Shown: positions 42,501 to 51,533 of the stretch, piece after piece
Numbering within the stretch: position 1 is the first letter of the stretch
How the letters are laid out: each line of letters opens with the position of its first letter
Source: Lepisosteus oculatus
Lineage: Eukaryota; Chordata; Actinopteri; Semionotiformes; Lepisosteidae
Direction: 5' to 3'
Assembly (NCBI RefSeq): GCF_040954835.1
Contig: NC_090711.1
Coordinates: 131,501-195,500 of the forward strand
Length of the DNA: 64,000 bases
Position numbers and translations under genes: made by a program
The notes under the pieces: model-generated
Databases searched by the model: none
What the model was told of the DNA's origin: nothing
What the model saw: the letters and a program-made list of their open reading frames with translations, nothing else

Positions 42501-45500
42501 TAAATAAATGAGTAAACATATGAACCAAAAAATCATGGCTTTTTGAATAATTTCTTTTAATTCCAATTTATCGTCCCCAGGAGATCATTGATTTGGCTTT
42601 GGCAAATATTACAGCATGGAAAAGAGACAGACAACAGCACAGAAACACTGGTGATTTCACTGCTCAGCTCCTTCTCTCTCCACTCTTTGAAATTGTCATG
42701 AATCCAATTAAAATGAAAATCAGAAAATAACTACTGTGTAGCTGCCCATCTCTTCCATACGTATGTATGAGTACTTCAATGCTGTACAGTAATGATTTCA
42801 GGCAAAAATCCTTTCAGGTAAAAAAAAGTTATAAGATACTAATAAAGACAAATGCAAGAAATGCAGAAAAGCTGTTCATGATTTTATCACTCACTGTCAG
42901 TCAAGTTACAAATATTCTTTTACAATTTTGATATACAGCCTATAATATCCCACCATGTGACATACTCTGGTTAGGTTTTGATTTAGAGGGAGTTGGAAAA
43001 TAAGCATGATTTTCTCGCTCTCTCGCTCTCTCGCTCTCTCGCTCTCTCGCTCTCTCGCTCTCTCGCTCTCTCGCTCTCTCTGGGGGTAGCAAGTTTGTCA
43101 AGTCAATCTGCCGAAACCAGCAACTCTTTCAAGACATATTACAGTTCAATTCTTTCAGAATCTTTTGACAACTTTGCAGCATTATTAAGTATTAGCACAA
43201 AACATGGAACACATGGAAACATAACTTTGAGAACTTTACAGTTCTTTGTAGTGCCTTGTCACCTTGGCAGGAGAGCTTGATAAACATGCTTTAGGACCCT
43301 TCTTGCCCTATAGATAACTAGCATGAGCACAAAAGACATGCTGAGCAGGCTGGCTTCGGCTTAGAAAGAGCACAACAAAAGAGAAATGGCACGCCTGAGA
43401 CCCCACACGCACTAAAGAATTCTGAGGCGTTTCTTGGGAAGCTAGGCCCATCATTCCTAATTTTATCCCGAGGCTTGGGTCAGGAAAGGTGACCGGTCCT
43501 TGTGAAAATCATGCGGGACCTTGGTGGATATGGAGGGACATTGGAGATGGAGGAGGCTGGAAGATGCATGGCCTGTTTTTACAGCTGTGTCAATGCCACC
43601 ATCCTCACTAACTCAGTCAGCCCACTAAGGTCCTCACCAAGCTCTCTGTTCATAAAGCAGCCACGTATTGAAAAAAAAAAACTATTCTTTTATGCCCGAT
43701 GTATTTTCAAGTAATAAACATACCCAGATAAAAATGTACCCAGAAACGTGTATTTTTTAACTGCAGGATCGAAACCTGCTGCTCACAAACATAAGTGCAC
43801 AATGTGGATACCTAGTTATCTGAGCTCTTGCTGGTCTTCTGTCAGAGTCTCTGTACAAGCCGACCAGGTGCTGCAACTCACCCCCATTATCTTCCCGCGC
43901 TGCTCCACATCCTCCCACATGGAGTGCACGATGTAGCGGCACATGTACTTCCCCGCACGGCCCTCCTGTCTCATTCGCACGAGGCACATCCTGCAGGAGG
44001 ACAGAGCACAGTGGCCTGAGCATCACAGCACTCCACACCGCAAGGGAGCTGCCTTTCCACTGGGATTCACCTCAGGCTGTTGCTGCAGGATATATAAGAG
44101 TCAGGAAGCATAGCACACAGCAGGACCAGGTACACGTGTGGTGTGAGCAAGATTCAGCCATCATTTTTCTAAGGGCTACTACGAAAATAATGTATTTTGT
44201 GAGCGTAATTCGTAAGATGAAGTCAATACATCATAGTGTGTTCCAATAACCAGATTGTAAGGTTAACAATTAAGCTCTATTTTACAGTTTGCCAGTGAGA
44301 TTAATATTACTATTAAGGAATAGGGACAGGTTCTGTTCAAGGAGATGATATATGTTGTATATTATGTATTCTAGGGTGCAAGGCTCCCCACCACTGTCAT
44401 CCAATTAATCAGCTAAAGACAAAGCACTTCATCTGACCGTGGTTTGACACAGTGAAGAAACACGGCAAGCAGGAGAAGACAACAGTTAGTCAGGGAACCT
44501 TGTGCTCTTGCTTCTTTCTTGTTCCTCTTTCTCAAACAACTCTCTTCCACAGCGCACCTCAGCAAGCCTGAAGAACAGCACTGTGTTTGACATATTTGTA
44601 TTATTTAATAAATTATTATCCTGTGTTTTGTTTTTGCAATAAAATCACTGCAAACAATACATTCTTTGAAATTTATTTTCTTTGAAATTAAGCAAATATT
44701 AAGTTAAAAGTAAAATGGAACTGTGCTATTCATTCCACTCAATGCAGTTATTGAGATGTAAGTGTACAAATGGGGTTTTCTGCCAGAGCAAAAGGCATTA
44801 AGGACCTGCATCTGTTGATGATAGAGAGTTCTAAAAGGGAACCTGTAAGGTGTTTGGCAAGAAAATAGCTATAATTTAAAGGCCTGCTCACAGGGCTGGG
44901 CATGACTGGTGCTGTCCTGGAGCCTGAAGTGTCCAAGCCCAGAGCAGAACAGGAGTGCATTGAGGTTTGTCCTGTCTCTGGATCACTCACTGGGAGGTGG
45001 GAGAATGTAAATATCACAGCTGGGATTAAAGATTACTACAGCTGTCAGCTAAAATCACTCAAACCTTGCTTTACGTAAATGTGGAACTTTTCCTGTCATG
45101 CAAATGAAAAGCAAACTTTCTGCTCTGAAAGCTGTGAAATCCAGTAACAAACCTGTCCCCAGGTGTTTGGACTGAGTTTGTTGGGGAGTGACATACATTC
45201 TCAAGAATTAAAAGCAACAGGAAATGTCATGAAAATACAAGAATGTCACTCCAACAGCACTGCGGTTTTAGATTTTTCCAACCTCACTTAATATTTATTT
45301 CATCAGTGATGCCAAACTATCTAATAGATCAAACTAATGCCTCAGTTTTAAAACAGTGAAAAATATCCAGACAGGTCACTAAGACAGTAGGAAACTGTTT
45401 CAGCATTTGAATCAATGTAGTTAAAAAAAGCTGAAAAAAAACAGACTCACCTCAAAAAATAACTTAAAAACCAAGCTCAGTAAAAATAAAAAGAAAGGTC

Positions 45501-48500
45501 TATAATTGCAAAGATAAGAAAGTAAAAACTATTACTGTGTTAGCTGTAGTAGTTCAGGTGGGTAGCTGCGTCAGCATGCGTAGGCTGCAAAGGAAGAAGT
45601 AATAAGTTTATTCCATGCTTGAAAAAAATGTTCAATTTCAGCATGGAATAAACCTATTACTTTGTTAGTTTGAAACGATATTAACTGCATATTATTGTTT
45701 CACTGGTTCTTATTCTGCTATGGATCCTACTTAAAGAATACTATAGCTAATTATTTTAAATACTACCCATCCATTTTCTAAAAGGTCTATATAATACAGG
45801 GCTGTGCGAGAGCCAGACGTATTGGGACAAGCAGCAGGCACAAGGCGGGATACACCCTAGACAGGAAAACCGTCCATCGCAGGCATATTTCAAATGCTAA
45901 TGAAGATTAACAAGAATCACATTAATAAGACCAATGAATCTTGTTTCGAAGGAAACATGTATGAAGCAAATTATGTATAAATGCCACTATAAAATATGTC
46001 CGAGCTCTGCACTCACCAGACATGGAGCTGGGCCACAAGAAACCAGGAGTTGAGTGTGTCTGGGAGGGAACACTCTGCACACAGAAAACCAGGGGTCAGT
46101 CAACTTCCTCTTCACCTCGGACTCAACACAGGCCACATCCTCTAACACACAACGTACCACTCAGCACTAATACTCTAAGCTTGATGAGATGGAAAGTCAC
46201 TAATTTATTTATACATCAAAAAGCTGCAGGAGTTAAATGCGTTCAGTCCACCTGTGTACAGGCATGGACTTGCCCTGGTCAAAATGTGTAAACATTTCTG
46301 ACATGCCTGGACCAGAAGATGCAAGCAGAAGTACTTTCTACAGAGTTCAAGCTACTTTATGTGTCCTGTGAAAACCTCAGTACAGGCTTTCCAACAATCT
46401 CAGCAGGATCCCATCTCTCATTTTAATTCACTTTTAGGAGAATACTATTTTTTCACAATTAATCATGCCTTTTATCATGTAAAAGTTGATTCTGTCCTAT
46501 TTAATAATGACTACATTTTAAAATCATGATGATCACCCACTGATCATAACGTTGGCGAACACTTACTTTCAAAAAAGTCATCATAGTTAATTCTTTCCAC
46601 ACAGCAGGTGTACATGCGCAATGCAGCAATCTTAATTTTCTGTTGAAAAACAATGAAAAAACAAACAAAACTTCAATTTATTACTGTGAGTATTAATCAC
46701 CAATAGCTGGAACAGATGAGGCCTGGAATGGGCCTCTGAATCTTGAGTAATAAATATGCTGACACACTGCGGTTACTGGATGAAAAGCAGCTTAAGCTTA
46801 ACCTTCAAGAGAATTTGGTCTTTTTTATGTCACCTTTGCTACACTTTGAGCATTATGAACACATAATTCAAATTCACACGTTATAAAAAGCAGAGGGTTT
46901 GGCTTGCACCAACAATGCCATAATGAGGGAGGAATGTGCATCATGGATAAATTACACTCTAAGCCAATGAGCAAATAACTGACTTGGCTGCTCCTCTCTG
47001 AGCTCAGCCACAGCTGCTCTGTATAACATTATTTCATGAGCTTGTGCAACTCTGAATCTGTAACTCTACTACCATCTCCTTCTGCACAGCTGTGCGCCTG
47101 CTGTTGTGGCTCGAGCTGGGGACACTGCGTATGGAGCGTCGGTCAGAGGGAGGCAACTGGTGCAAGCCGAAAAGGTACAAGGTTTCCACTATAAACTGGC
47201 AACTACCAAACCCTCGCAGGACTTCAAGCATTAATGTGAAATTCCAACACATCATGTGTCCCCTTCCACTGTAAATCAATCTCTTGCTACCACACATTTT
47301 CCCATCATATCTCTCTATTGACTTGTCTTTTTATATATGAGCCCTTTTAAAAAAAGAGTTGAACCACTGGAGCACAACCTGGCTCACTCACAAAAGATTT
47401 TCATAGACGTAGAAGTATGCAGCATGCATCCCCAGAACTGTAAACACTGATTTCCACTGCCAGAGTAAGGCTACAATGCATAATCATGAAGTCTGGAAAG
47501 TAGGAAGCAATGAAAAAGGGAACAACTATATATCAGTTGGCATTTGAGTGAAGATCCCTCTTAGCCTACTGATGCGACAGGCTCAGCTCAAGTATGGCTG
47601 CTGGCATGTGACTGAAGACAAGACCAGAAGGGCAGGTAAGCATGACCCAGAGGAATGAAAAGGCACACACCTACTGAGTCAGACAGTCTAGCAGAGGGGA
47701 TGCAAGATCATTTACCCATTTATTATATTTGAGAGGACCAGTGAATCCCATGGCTTCAATAAGTTTGGTGAAAGCTCCCACTTCTTCTTCTGACGCCTGT
47801 GGTGTCTGTTTTACTGAGAAGAGCTGTGCGGGGAAAAAAAGTGCATTACAGTGAGTGAAACAACCACAGCACAGCAGCAGTGCAATGCTATAGGACCTTA
47901 TGACCCACAAATACCACTTGCTGCACTCTCTGGAAATCATGACCTTCTAACATCTTTTCCTGCAGACTGTATCTTACAACATCTTACAATATCGTACCTG
48001 TGCAGTGCTGTGAAATGTCCTGCTCTGAGACAGTGGCCAGGAACACAGCTCCATTCTTCTGTGAACTTCAAGGGTTCTGGATAAACAAGCTCCCATCTGC
48101 CGAGTCTAAAACATAACGAAAACAATAATAAATGTTTCCCAAAAGTGCAGCAAGTATAATACAGCAGTAGCCCATTTTGTGCAAAACATGTTCAAGAAAA
48201 CACCTATCTGATTTTAGAGTACTCATCACCAAATGAGTAGTCACTTAAACGTGGTTCGGACTGCTCCCTCAAACACAGAGCACAATGCATGTTGGGTGTT
48301 GTAGTTTGTCGGTAAAGTATGTCAGGCATTGTCATGATAACTTGAATTAAATATGAGTACTGCAATACCACATAGGAAAGTGTCATATTAGTAAGAAGCT
48401 GCATCAAAGTCGATTACATTAGTAACAATTAATCCACAAGCAAGAATATATACAGCTACTGTAAAATCTACTATCAGTCATGACTGTACCAGAATAAGGA

Positions 48501-49434
48501 GATCAACACCCATACTCCTCCTCTCCTCAAAATTAATGTGAAACTAATAAGCAACACCAAGCTAACAAGCTGTGATGTCTTCTGAGCTGTTAGCTACTGG
48601 CAATGCTGAAGATCTTTCTGAAAGAGGATGGTGATGTGCCATAGTGATTTCCCTTAGCCATCGTAGTGTTCATTCTGCCATGAGCTTGGTCAGGGCAACC
48701 AGACATTCCGTATAAGAACCAACACAGAAAGCAGAGGAGGATTTCTTCAGACAATGCGGTGCAAATCAGTCATAATCGTCTACTTGCTGTTACAGAATGA
48801 CAACACGTGAATCCCTTCTACCACAGTAATGGATACAGCATGCAACTGAGCTTAGATCATTACATTTCTAAACATTAAGCTTCAGAATACAGCACTACGA
48901 AAACAACCTATAGAAAGGAGACCAGGGAATCAGCCTTAACAACATAATTAAGCACCTTATTTCAGACTCCCAGAACCTTGTGTTTTAAGAGCGCGTCTTG
49001 AATGATATCGGAAATTGCACACGATATTAAACTTCTACTCCTTATTTTGTGATGATTGGAATGCTGTCGGTAGACAATAACCTTGCACGCAAGGATTCGC
49101 GAGATACAAATCTTGCCACAAAACTTCACTAACAAACTCGTATTAAATTTAGGGGACTGAACACTACGTCACAAATGGGCTACTTTAGTATCCACAAATT
49201 GAGAAATTTCCGTCATTTTAGAGAAAGTTTCATTGTGGAGCCAGCAGGTAAAATGCACGTTATAAGCGCAACCTTCAAAGACAACATATTCAATTAAATA
49301 TATCCTGTCACAAGGCAAACTCATGGCTGCAAAGTCTTTCCTACAGCTAAGGTATTTACCTTGACAAGCGTCCCGCAGTGTGAAGTAAAAGAGACGCCGC
49401 TCCTTACAGCAGATTGCATAACTCGCCGATACAT
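33390..49434 (-). CDS. uqcc1: UQCC1, complex III assembly factor 1 (9 coding exons, 285 aa)
   Basis: Mitochondrial CBP3-family chaperone that, with UQCC2, binds newly made cytochrome b and supports assembly of respiratory complex III. Exons in transcript order: 49434-49360, 48105-47998, 47823-47716, 46639-46567, 46074-46017, 43990-43882, 37037-36960, 36316-36203, 33524-33390; 858 bp, all GT-AG, all phases close. The N-terminus MYRRVMQSAVRSGVSFTSH is basic and hydroxylated without acidic residues, fitting a matrix-targeting peptide; RTFHSTAQ follows in exon 2. The conserved Ubiq_cyt_C_chap domain runs from EVGAFTKLIEAMGFTGPLKY (about 73) through WMCLVRMRQEGRAGKYMCR, HSMWEDVEQRGKIMG, NFYAAIFGYDEGVLSDD and NRQCEDPRQLELMVEYVRKQ. 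The tail GEVKWRPLVEENAQSILKP, then TSPTYNDAGL, is nearly identical to human (299 aa, from memory). Start and intron positions are consistent with the family. Confidence 0.96.
33812..34285 (+). mobile_element. 5S-rRNA-headed SINE, degenerate, in uqcc1 intron 8
   Basis: GGAAGCTAAGCTGGAACTGG, then TCAGCACTGGGATGAGACACC, is a decayed 5S rRNA internal promoter. It is followed by body matches (CATTAAACTGAGGTCC, TGGTCATTAAAG) and the tail AAAGCTCTATATAAATGCAA. It is the same family as the better copy at 50958-51533. Confidence 0.65.
34440..34800. promoter_or_regulatory. Candidate conserved regulatory block, uqcc1 intron 8
   Basis: Non-repetitive sequence dense in homeodomain-type cores (TTTTAATTAAAG, GTAATTAGTG, TTTTTAATTAAGC) with balanced composition and no open frame. 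In mammals, Gdf5 joint and growth-plate enhancers lie in and around Uqcc1 introns. Assignment here is inference from position and composition. Confidence 0.3.
36203..36316 (-). CDS. uqcc1: uqcc1 exon 8
   Basis: GVLSDDRVLAAALWRNLFNR, then QCEDPRQLELMVEYVRKQ. The acceptor is CGCGGCAG and the donor GTAGCG. The exon is clearly more GC-rich than its neighbours. Confidence 0.96.
36960..37037 (-). CDS. uqcc1: uqcc1 exon 7
   Basis: IDSVALKASMRAMTQNFYAA, then IFGYDE. The acceptor is GTGTTCCAG and the donor GTAAGC. The first half differs from the human VNPYILKKNMILMTNH while the second half is conserved. Confidence 0.94.
37038..38160. other. uqcc1 intron 7, first part
   Basis: Intronic. The stretch 37225-37560 is non-repetitive with AT-core motifs (TATAATTAAAATAT, GTTAATGGGTAAA, GATATCAATTAAGCC) and may be regulatory. 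The rest is unremarkable. Confidence 0.35.
38170..38312 (+). mobile_element. Penelope-like tail copy, well preserved
   Basis: GTGAAGAAGGCTCCACGGCC, then GAAACGTTGTGTTCTC, TTTTTCAGCATGGAATAAAC and CCTTTGCAGCCTACGCATGC, ending TGACGCAGCTACC. It is the best copy of the tail in the window and is used as reference for the others. Confidence 0.7.
38430..38850 (+). mobile_element. Tc1/mariner-like transposon relic
   Basis: AATATGGAGGTGGCTCTATT, then TTGCTTTGGGAGAG, resembles the fish Tc1 transposase segment coding GGG-S-x-x-x-WG. It is preceded by AACGGTCAGATGAAACGG and followed by CAAGCTGGGTTAAAAATAGA. The frame is broken and no inverted termini are found, so the call is tentative. Confidence 0.45.
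38883..38970 (+). mobile_element. Penelope-like tail copy (degenerate)
   Basis: CACACCTGAAGAAGGCTCTA, then AAGCCAAAAGATTG, then TTTTCAGCATGGAAGAAAAC. The same family tail, ending at GGTTCCTAAATAAA. Confidence 0.6.
38971..43010. other. uqcc1 intron 7, repeat-poor AT-rich part
   Basis: About 4 kb with no recognised exon or known repeat. It is AT-rich with many short homopolymers. Confidence 0.5.
43014..43080. repeat. (CTCTCGCT)n microsatellite, 8-bp unit
   Basis: About eight perfect units of CTCTCGCT (TCTCGCTC phase) in uqcc1 intron 7. Near-perfect identity suggests recent expansion and length polymorphism. Confidence 0.97.
43081..43881. other. uqcc1 intron 7, 5' end
   Basis: Intronic sequence up to exon 6. 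A run of A at about 43670-43681 is the only simple repeat. Nothing else is recognised. Confidence 0.45.
43882..43990 (-). CDS. uqcc1: uqcc1 exon 6
   Basis: MCLVRMRQEGRAGKYMCRYI, then VHSMWEDVEQRGKIMG. The acceptor is TCCTCCTGCAG and the donor GTGAGT. This is the most conserved part of the chaperone domain. Confidence 0.97.
43991..45550. other. uqcc1 intron 5, main part
   Basis: No exon or known repeat seen in this part of the intron. Confidence 0.45.
45553..45665. mobile_element. Penelope-like tails in near-perfect inverted pair
   Basis: The reverse copy GTAGCTGCGTCAGCATGCG, then TAGGCTGCAAAGG and AAGTAATAAGTTTATTCCAT, is followed 20 bp later by AGCATGGAATAAACCTATTA, then CTT. Arms 45597-45619 and 45640-45662 match at 22 of 23 positions. 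It lies in uqcc1 intron 5. Confidence 0.7.
45763..45893 (+). mobile_element. Dispersed fish repeat, 5' half
   Basis: CCCATCCATTTTCTAAAAGG, then GCGGGATACACCCTAGACAG, then CCGTCCATCGCAGGC. The same family as 27243-27520, truncated after the 5' half. Confidence 0.65.
46017..46074 (-). CDS. uqcc1: uqcc1 exon 5 (58 bp)
   Basis: KCSLPDTLNSWFLVAQLHV plus the first two bases of Trp. The acceptor is TTTTCTGTGTGCAG and the donor GTGAGT. It is recognisable from human RCQMPDTFNSWFLITLLHVW. Confidence 0.94.
46567..46639 (-). CDS. uqcc1: uqcc1 exon 4
   Basis: KIKIAALRMYTCCVERINYD, then DFFE plus one base. The acceptor is TTTTTCAACAG and the donor GTAAGT. It matches human KIKIAALRMYTSCVEKTDFE. Confidence 0.95.
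47716..47823 (-). CDS. uqcc1: uqcc1 exon 3
   Basis: LFSVKQTPQASEEEVGAFTK, then LIEAMGFTGPLKYNKW; donor GTAAAT. Two AGs are available (47824-47825 and nine bases inside). Only the outer one keeps the frame, because the inner one would begin with TAA. Confidence 0.95.
47998..48105 (-). CDS. uqcc1: uqcc1 exon 2
   Basis: 36 codons (TRQMGACLSRTLEVHRRMEL to RTFHSTAQ). The acceptor is TTATGTTTTAG and the donor GTACGA. It is poorly conserved, as expected for the presequence region; the RTFHSTAQ end aligns with the human YHTTRKLS region. Confidence 0.82.
49360..49434 (-). CDS. uqcc1: uqcc1 exon 1 (targeting peptide)
   Basis: 25 codons, MYRRVMQSAVRSGVSFTSH to GTLVK, then donor GTAAAT. Arg/Ser-rich composition with no Asp or Glu fits mitochondrial import. 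It is too short to show up as an ORF. Confidence 0.85.
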
Positions 49435-49690
49435 TTTCCTCTATTGAAAAATAATCTTGCCAGATGAAAAAAAAATACTTGAAAGTCGAAATATTATTTT
49501 GGATCCAGTCTGCACGTTTTGTAATCCTCCTGTCACCGCCCCTCCTCCTGCAATGTCAAAGGAACCCGTCCTACCGCGATATCCGCCCGGACAGGAATCT
49601 GTGTCTATAGCAACGGGTCCGCCTGCAGATTGAGAGCACACGGAGGACTGCAGTAACCTCGTCAAAACAGCATCGTTATGCCAACAAAAT
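49435..49690 (-). promoter_or_regulatory. uqcc1: uqcc1 promoter region with GC box and RFX-type X-box
   Basis: Upstream of the uqcc1 start codon the sequence turns GC- and CpG-rich. A GC box (CCGCCCCTCC) lies at about 49537-49546. At 49601-49614 the minus strand reads GTTGCTATAGACAC, a good match to the RFX X-box palindrome (GTTGCCATGGCAAC type). No TATA box is seen, as usual for housekeeping mitochondrial genes. Confidence 0.5.
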
Positions 49691-50957
49691 TAATATCAGA
49701 ACGTAAAATGCAATGTTTCAAAATAAATAAATTCTGGATTTTCAAAGTCAATATACAATATAAAACTCAGCAGTGAAACTGCATTACTGTAGACACTAAG
49801 CATTAGACTTAATCATTAATCATCCATTTGTTCATTTTTAAGTAGACATCTTTGCATTGCAAACATGAAAGAAACACAGATATTATCCTTTAAACCCAGT
49901 GAGGTTATCAATATATTTAGCTTGCAGGGGGCATTGACTCCTCAGCCAAACACGTGCACCAAATGTCTGAGCCTGCAGTTCCTCTTGTACTTAGCAGGAT
50001 TATCAATATATATAACTGCTTATCAATATCTTAAATATAATTTCACATTTTAATGTTCTGGTTTCCACAGGAAACGGAGTCAGACTCACAGCCCAGAAGG
50101 GCGATGCTGATTCTACAGGGCAGCAGAAAGACACTGCTGGCTTAGCTGATACAGTATGTCCCATCTTCTTCGCTGCTGTCTGTCTTTTCCCAGGTGAACA
50201 AAAAAGGTAGAAGAAATACGTGCTGGTCATTTGCCACCCAAGGCATCAGAATGAGGTGCCAATGCGAGGGTGCCCAACAGAGCTCACCATGACAGTGCTG
50301 TGCAGCACATGACCAGATATCTTGCAAGACAACAGCTGCTGAACCGGCCAGGGAGTGGGCTCATCCTGTACTGGGATTTTCCACCAATTTCAGGGTTAAC
50401 TACAAGGGATAGCCATTGACTGATTTAGCCCATTCTTGAACAGAGATATAACCTAACCCCAAATTCAAAATGTGGACAAAGTTTCCTTCATTAAAATGTT
50501 TCAAGAATATGTTTTGACAATATCCTAGTGAACAAGGACAATTGTTCATTACATATAATGAAAGTGTATTGTGCTACGATAGTTTCCCTGACTATACCAG
50601 AGATCTGCTCTGCTGTGATCCAAGTATTGCACAATGCTTTAAAAATCCCAGGACACATGGCGAAGGGGTGCAAAGGGCTGATAACTCCAGTGGTGGTGAA
50701 ATGTCACTCTGGGCTTGCAAATCTTAATTCAATAAGTGAAGTGTCAAACATGTCCACTTGCTGTGCTGTGCACTGGGGCAGGTGGCCCAGAATGGCTGCC
50801 AAGTGTCACCCAGATGCACTTCCCCACTGCAAGAAGGGTCCCCTCCTGGATGTAACGCACCGAGGGACCCTTTGTCCTGAAGGGTGTGGGAAAGAGATAC
50901 TAATATAATATTCTGTACTTTTTCTGCTTTCACCCTGATTTACCTTTTGCTTTACTA
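49691..50957. other. Intergenic, nothing recognised
   Basis: Start of the gene desert upstream of uqcc1. The open frames here overlap on both strands and lack domain resemblance. Confidence 0.45.
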
Positions 50958-51533
50958 TACCAGCAGCCATATCACCCTGCAACTTACAACAGGCAACCCA
51001 CTGAAGCTAAGCAGGTGTGAGCCTGGTCAGTACCTGGATGGGAGACCTCCTGGGAAAAACTAAGGTTGCTGCTGGAAGAGGTGTTAGTGGGGCCAGCAGG
51101 GGGTGCTCACTCTACAGTCCATGTGGGTCCTAATACCCCAGTATAGTGACGGGGACACTATACTGTAAACAGGTGCTGTCCTTTGGATGAGATGTAAATG
51201 AGATGTGGTCATTAAAAATCCCAAGGGTGTGTCTCGTAAAGAGTAGGGGTGTAACCCTGGCGTCCTGGCCAAATTTCCCATTGGTCCTTACCAATAATGG
51301 CCTCCTAATAATCCCCATCTCTGAACTGGCTTCATTACTCTGCTCTCCTCCCCACTAATAGCTGGTGTGTGGGGAGCGTTCTGGTGAACTATGGCTGCGG
51401 TCGCATCATCCAGGTGGAAGATGCACATTGGTGGTGGTGGAGGGGATCCCCATTACCTGTAAAGTGCTTTGAGTGGAGTGTCCAGAAAAGTGCTATATAA
51501 GTGTAGGCAATTATTATTATTATTATTATTATA
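50958..51533 (+). mobile_element. 5S-rRNA-derived SINE (SINE3 class), near full length
   Basis: The head, about 50963-51075, reads like 5S rRNA: CAGCCATATCACCCTG, GAAGCTAAGCAGGTGTGAGC, then CTGGTCAGTACCTGGATGGG and AGACCTCCTGGG, including the A box, intermediate element and C box. The body includes GTGGTCATTAAAAATCCCAA and GGCCAAATTTCCCATTGG. The tail is AAAGTGCTTTGAGTGGAGTG, then GTGCTATATAAGTGTA, ending in (TTA)n. It is better preserved than the copy at 33812-34285, hence younger. Confidence 0.88.

Noticed and set aside
50958-51080. Possible 5S rRNA gene
   Set aside because: The 5S-like part continues without a T-run terminator into a SINE body and tail, and carries substitutions in the middle.
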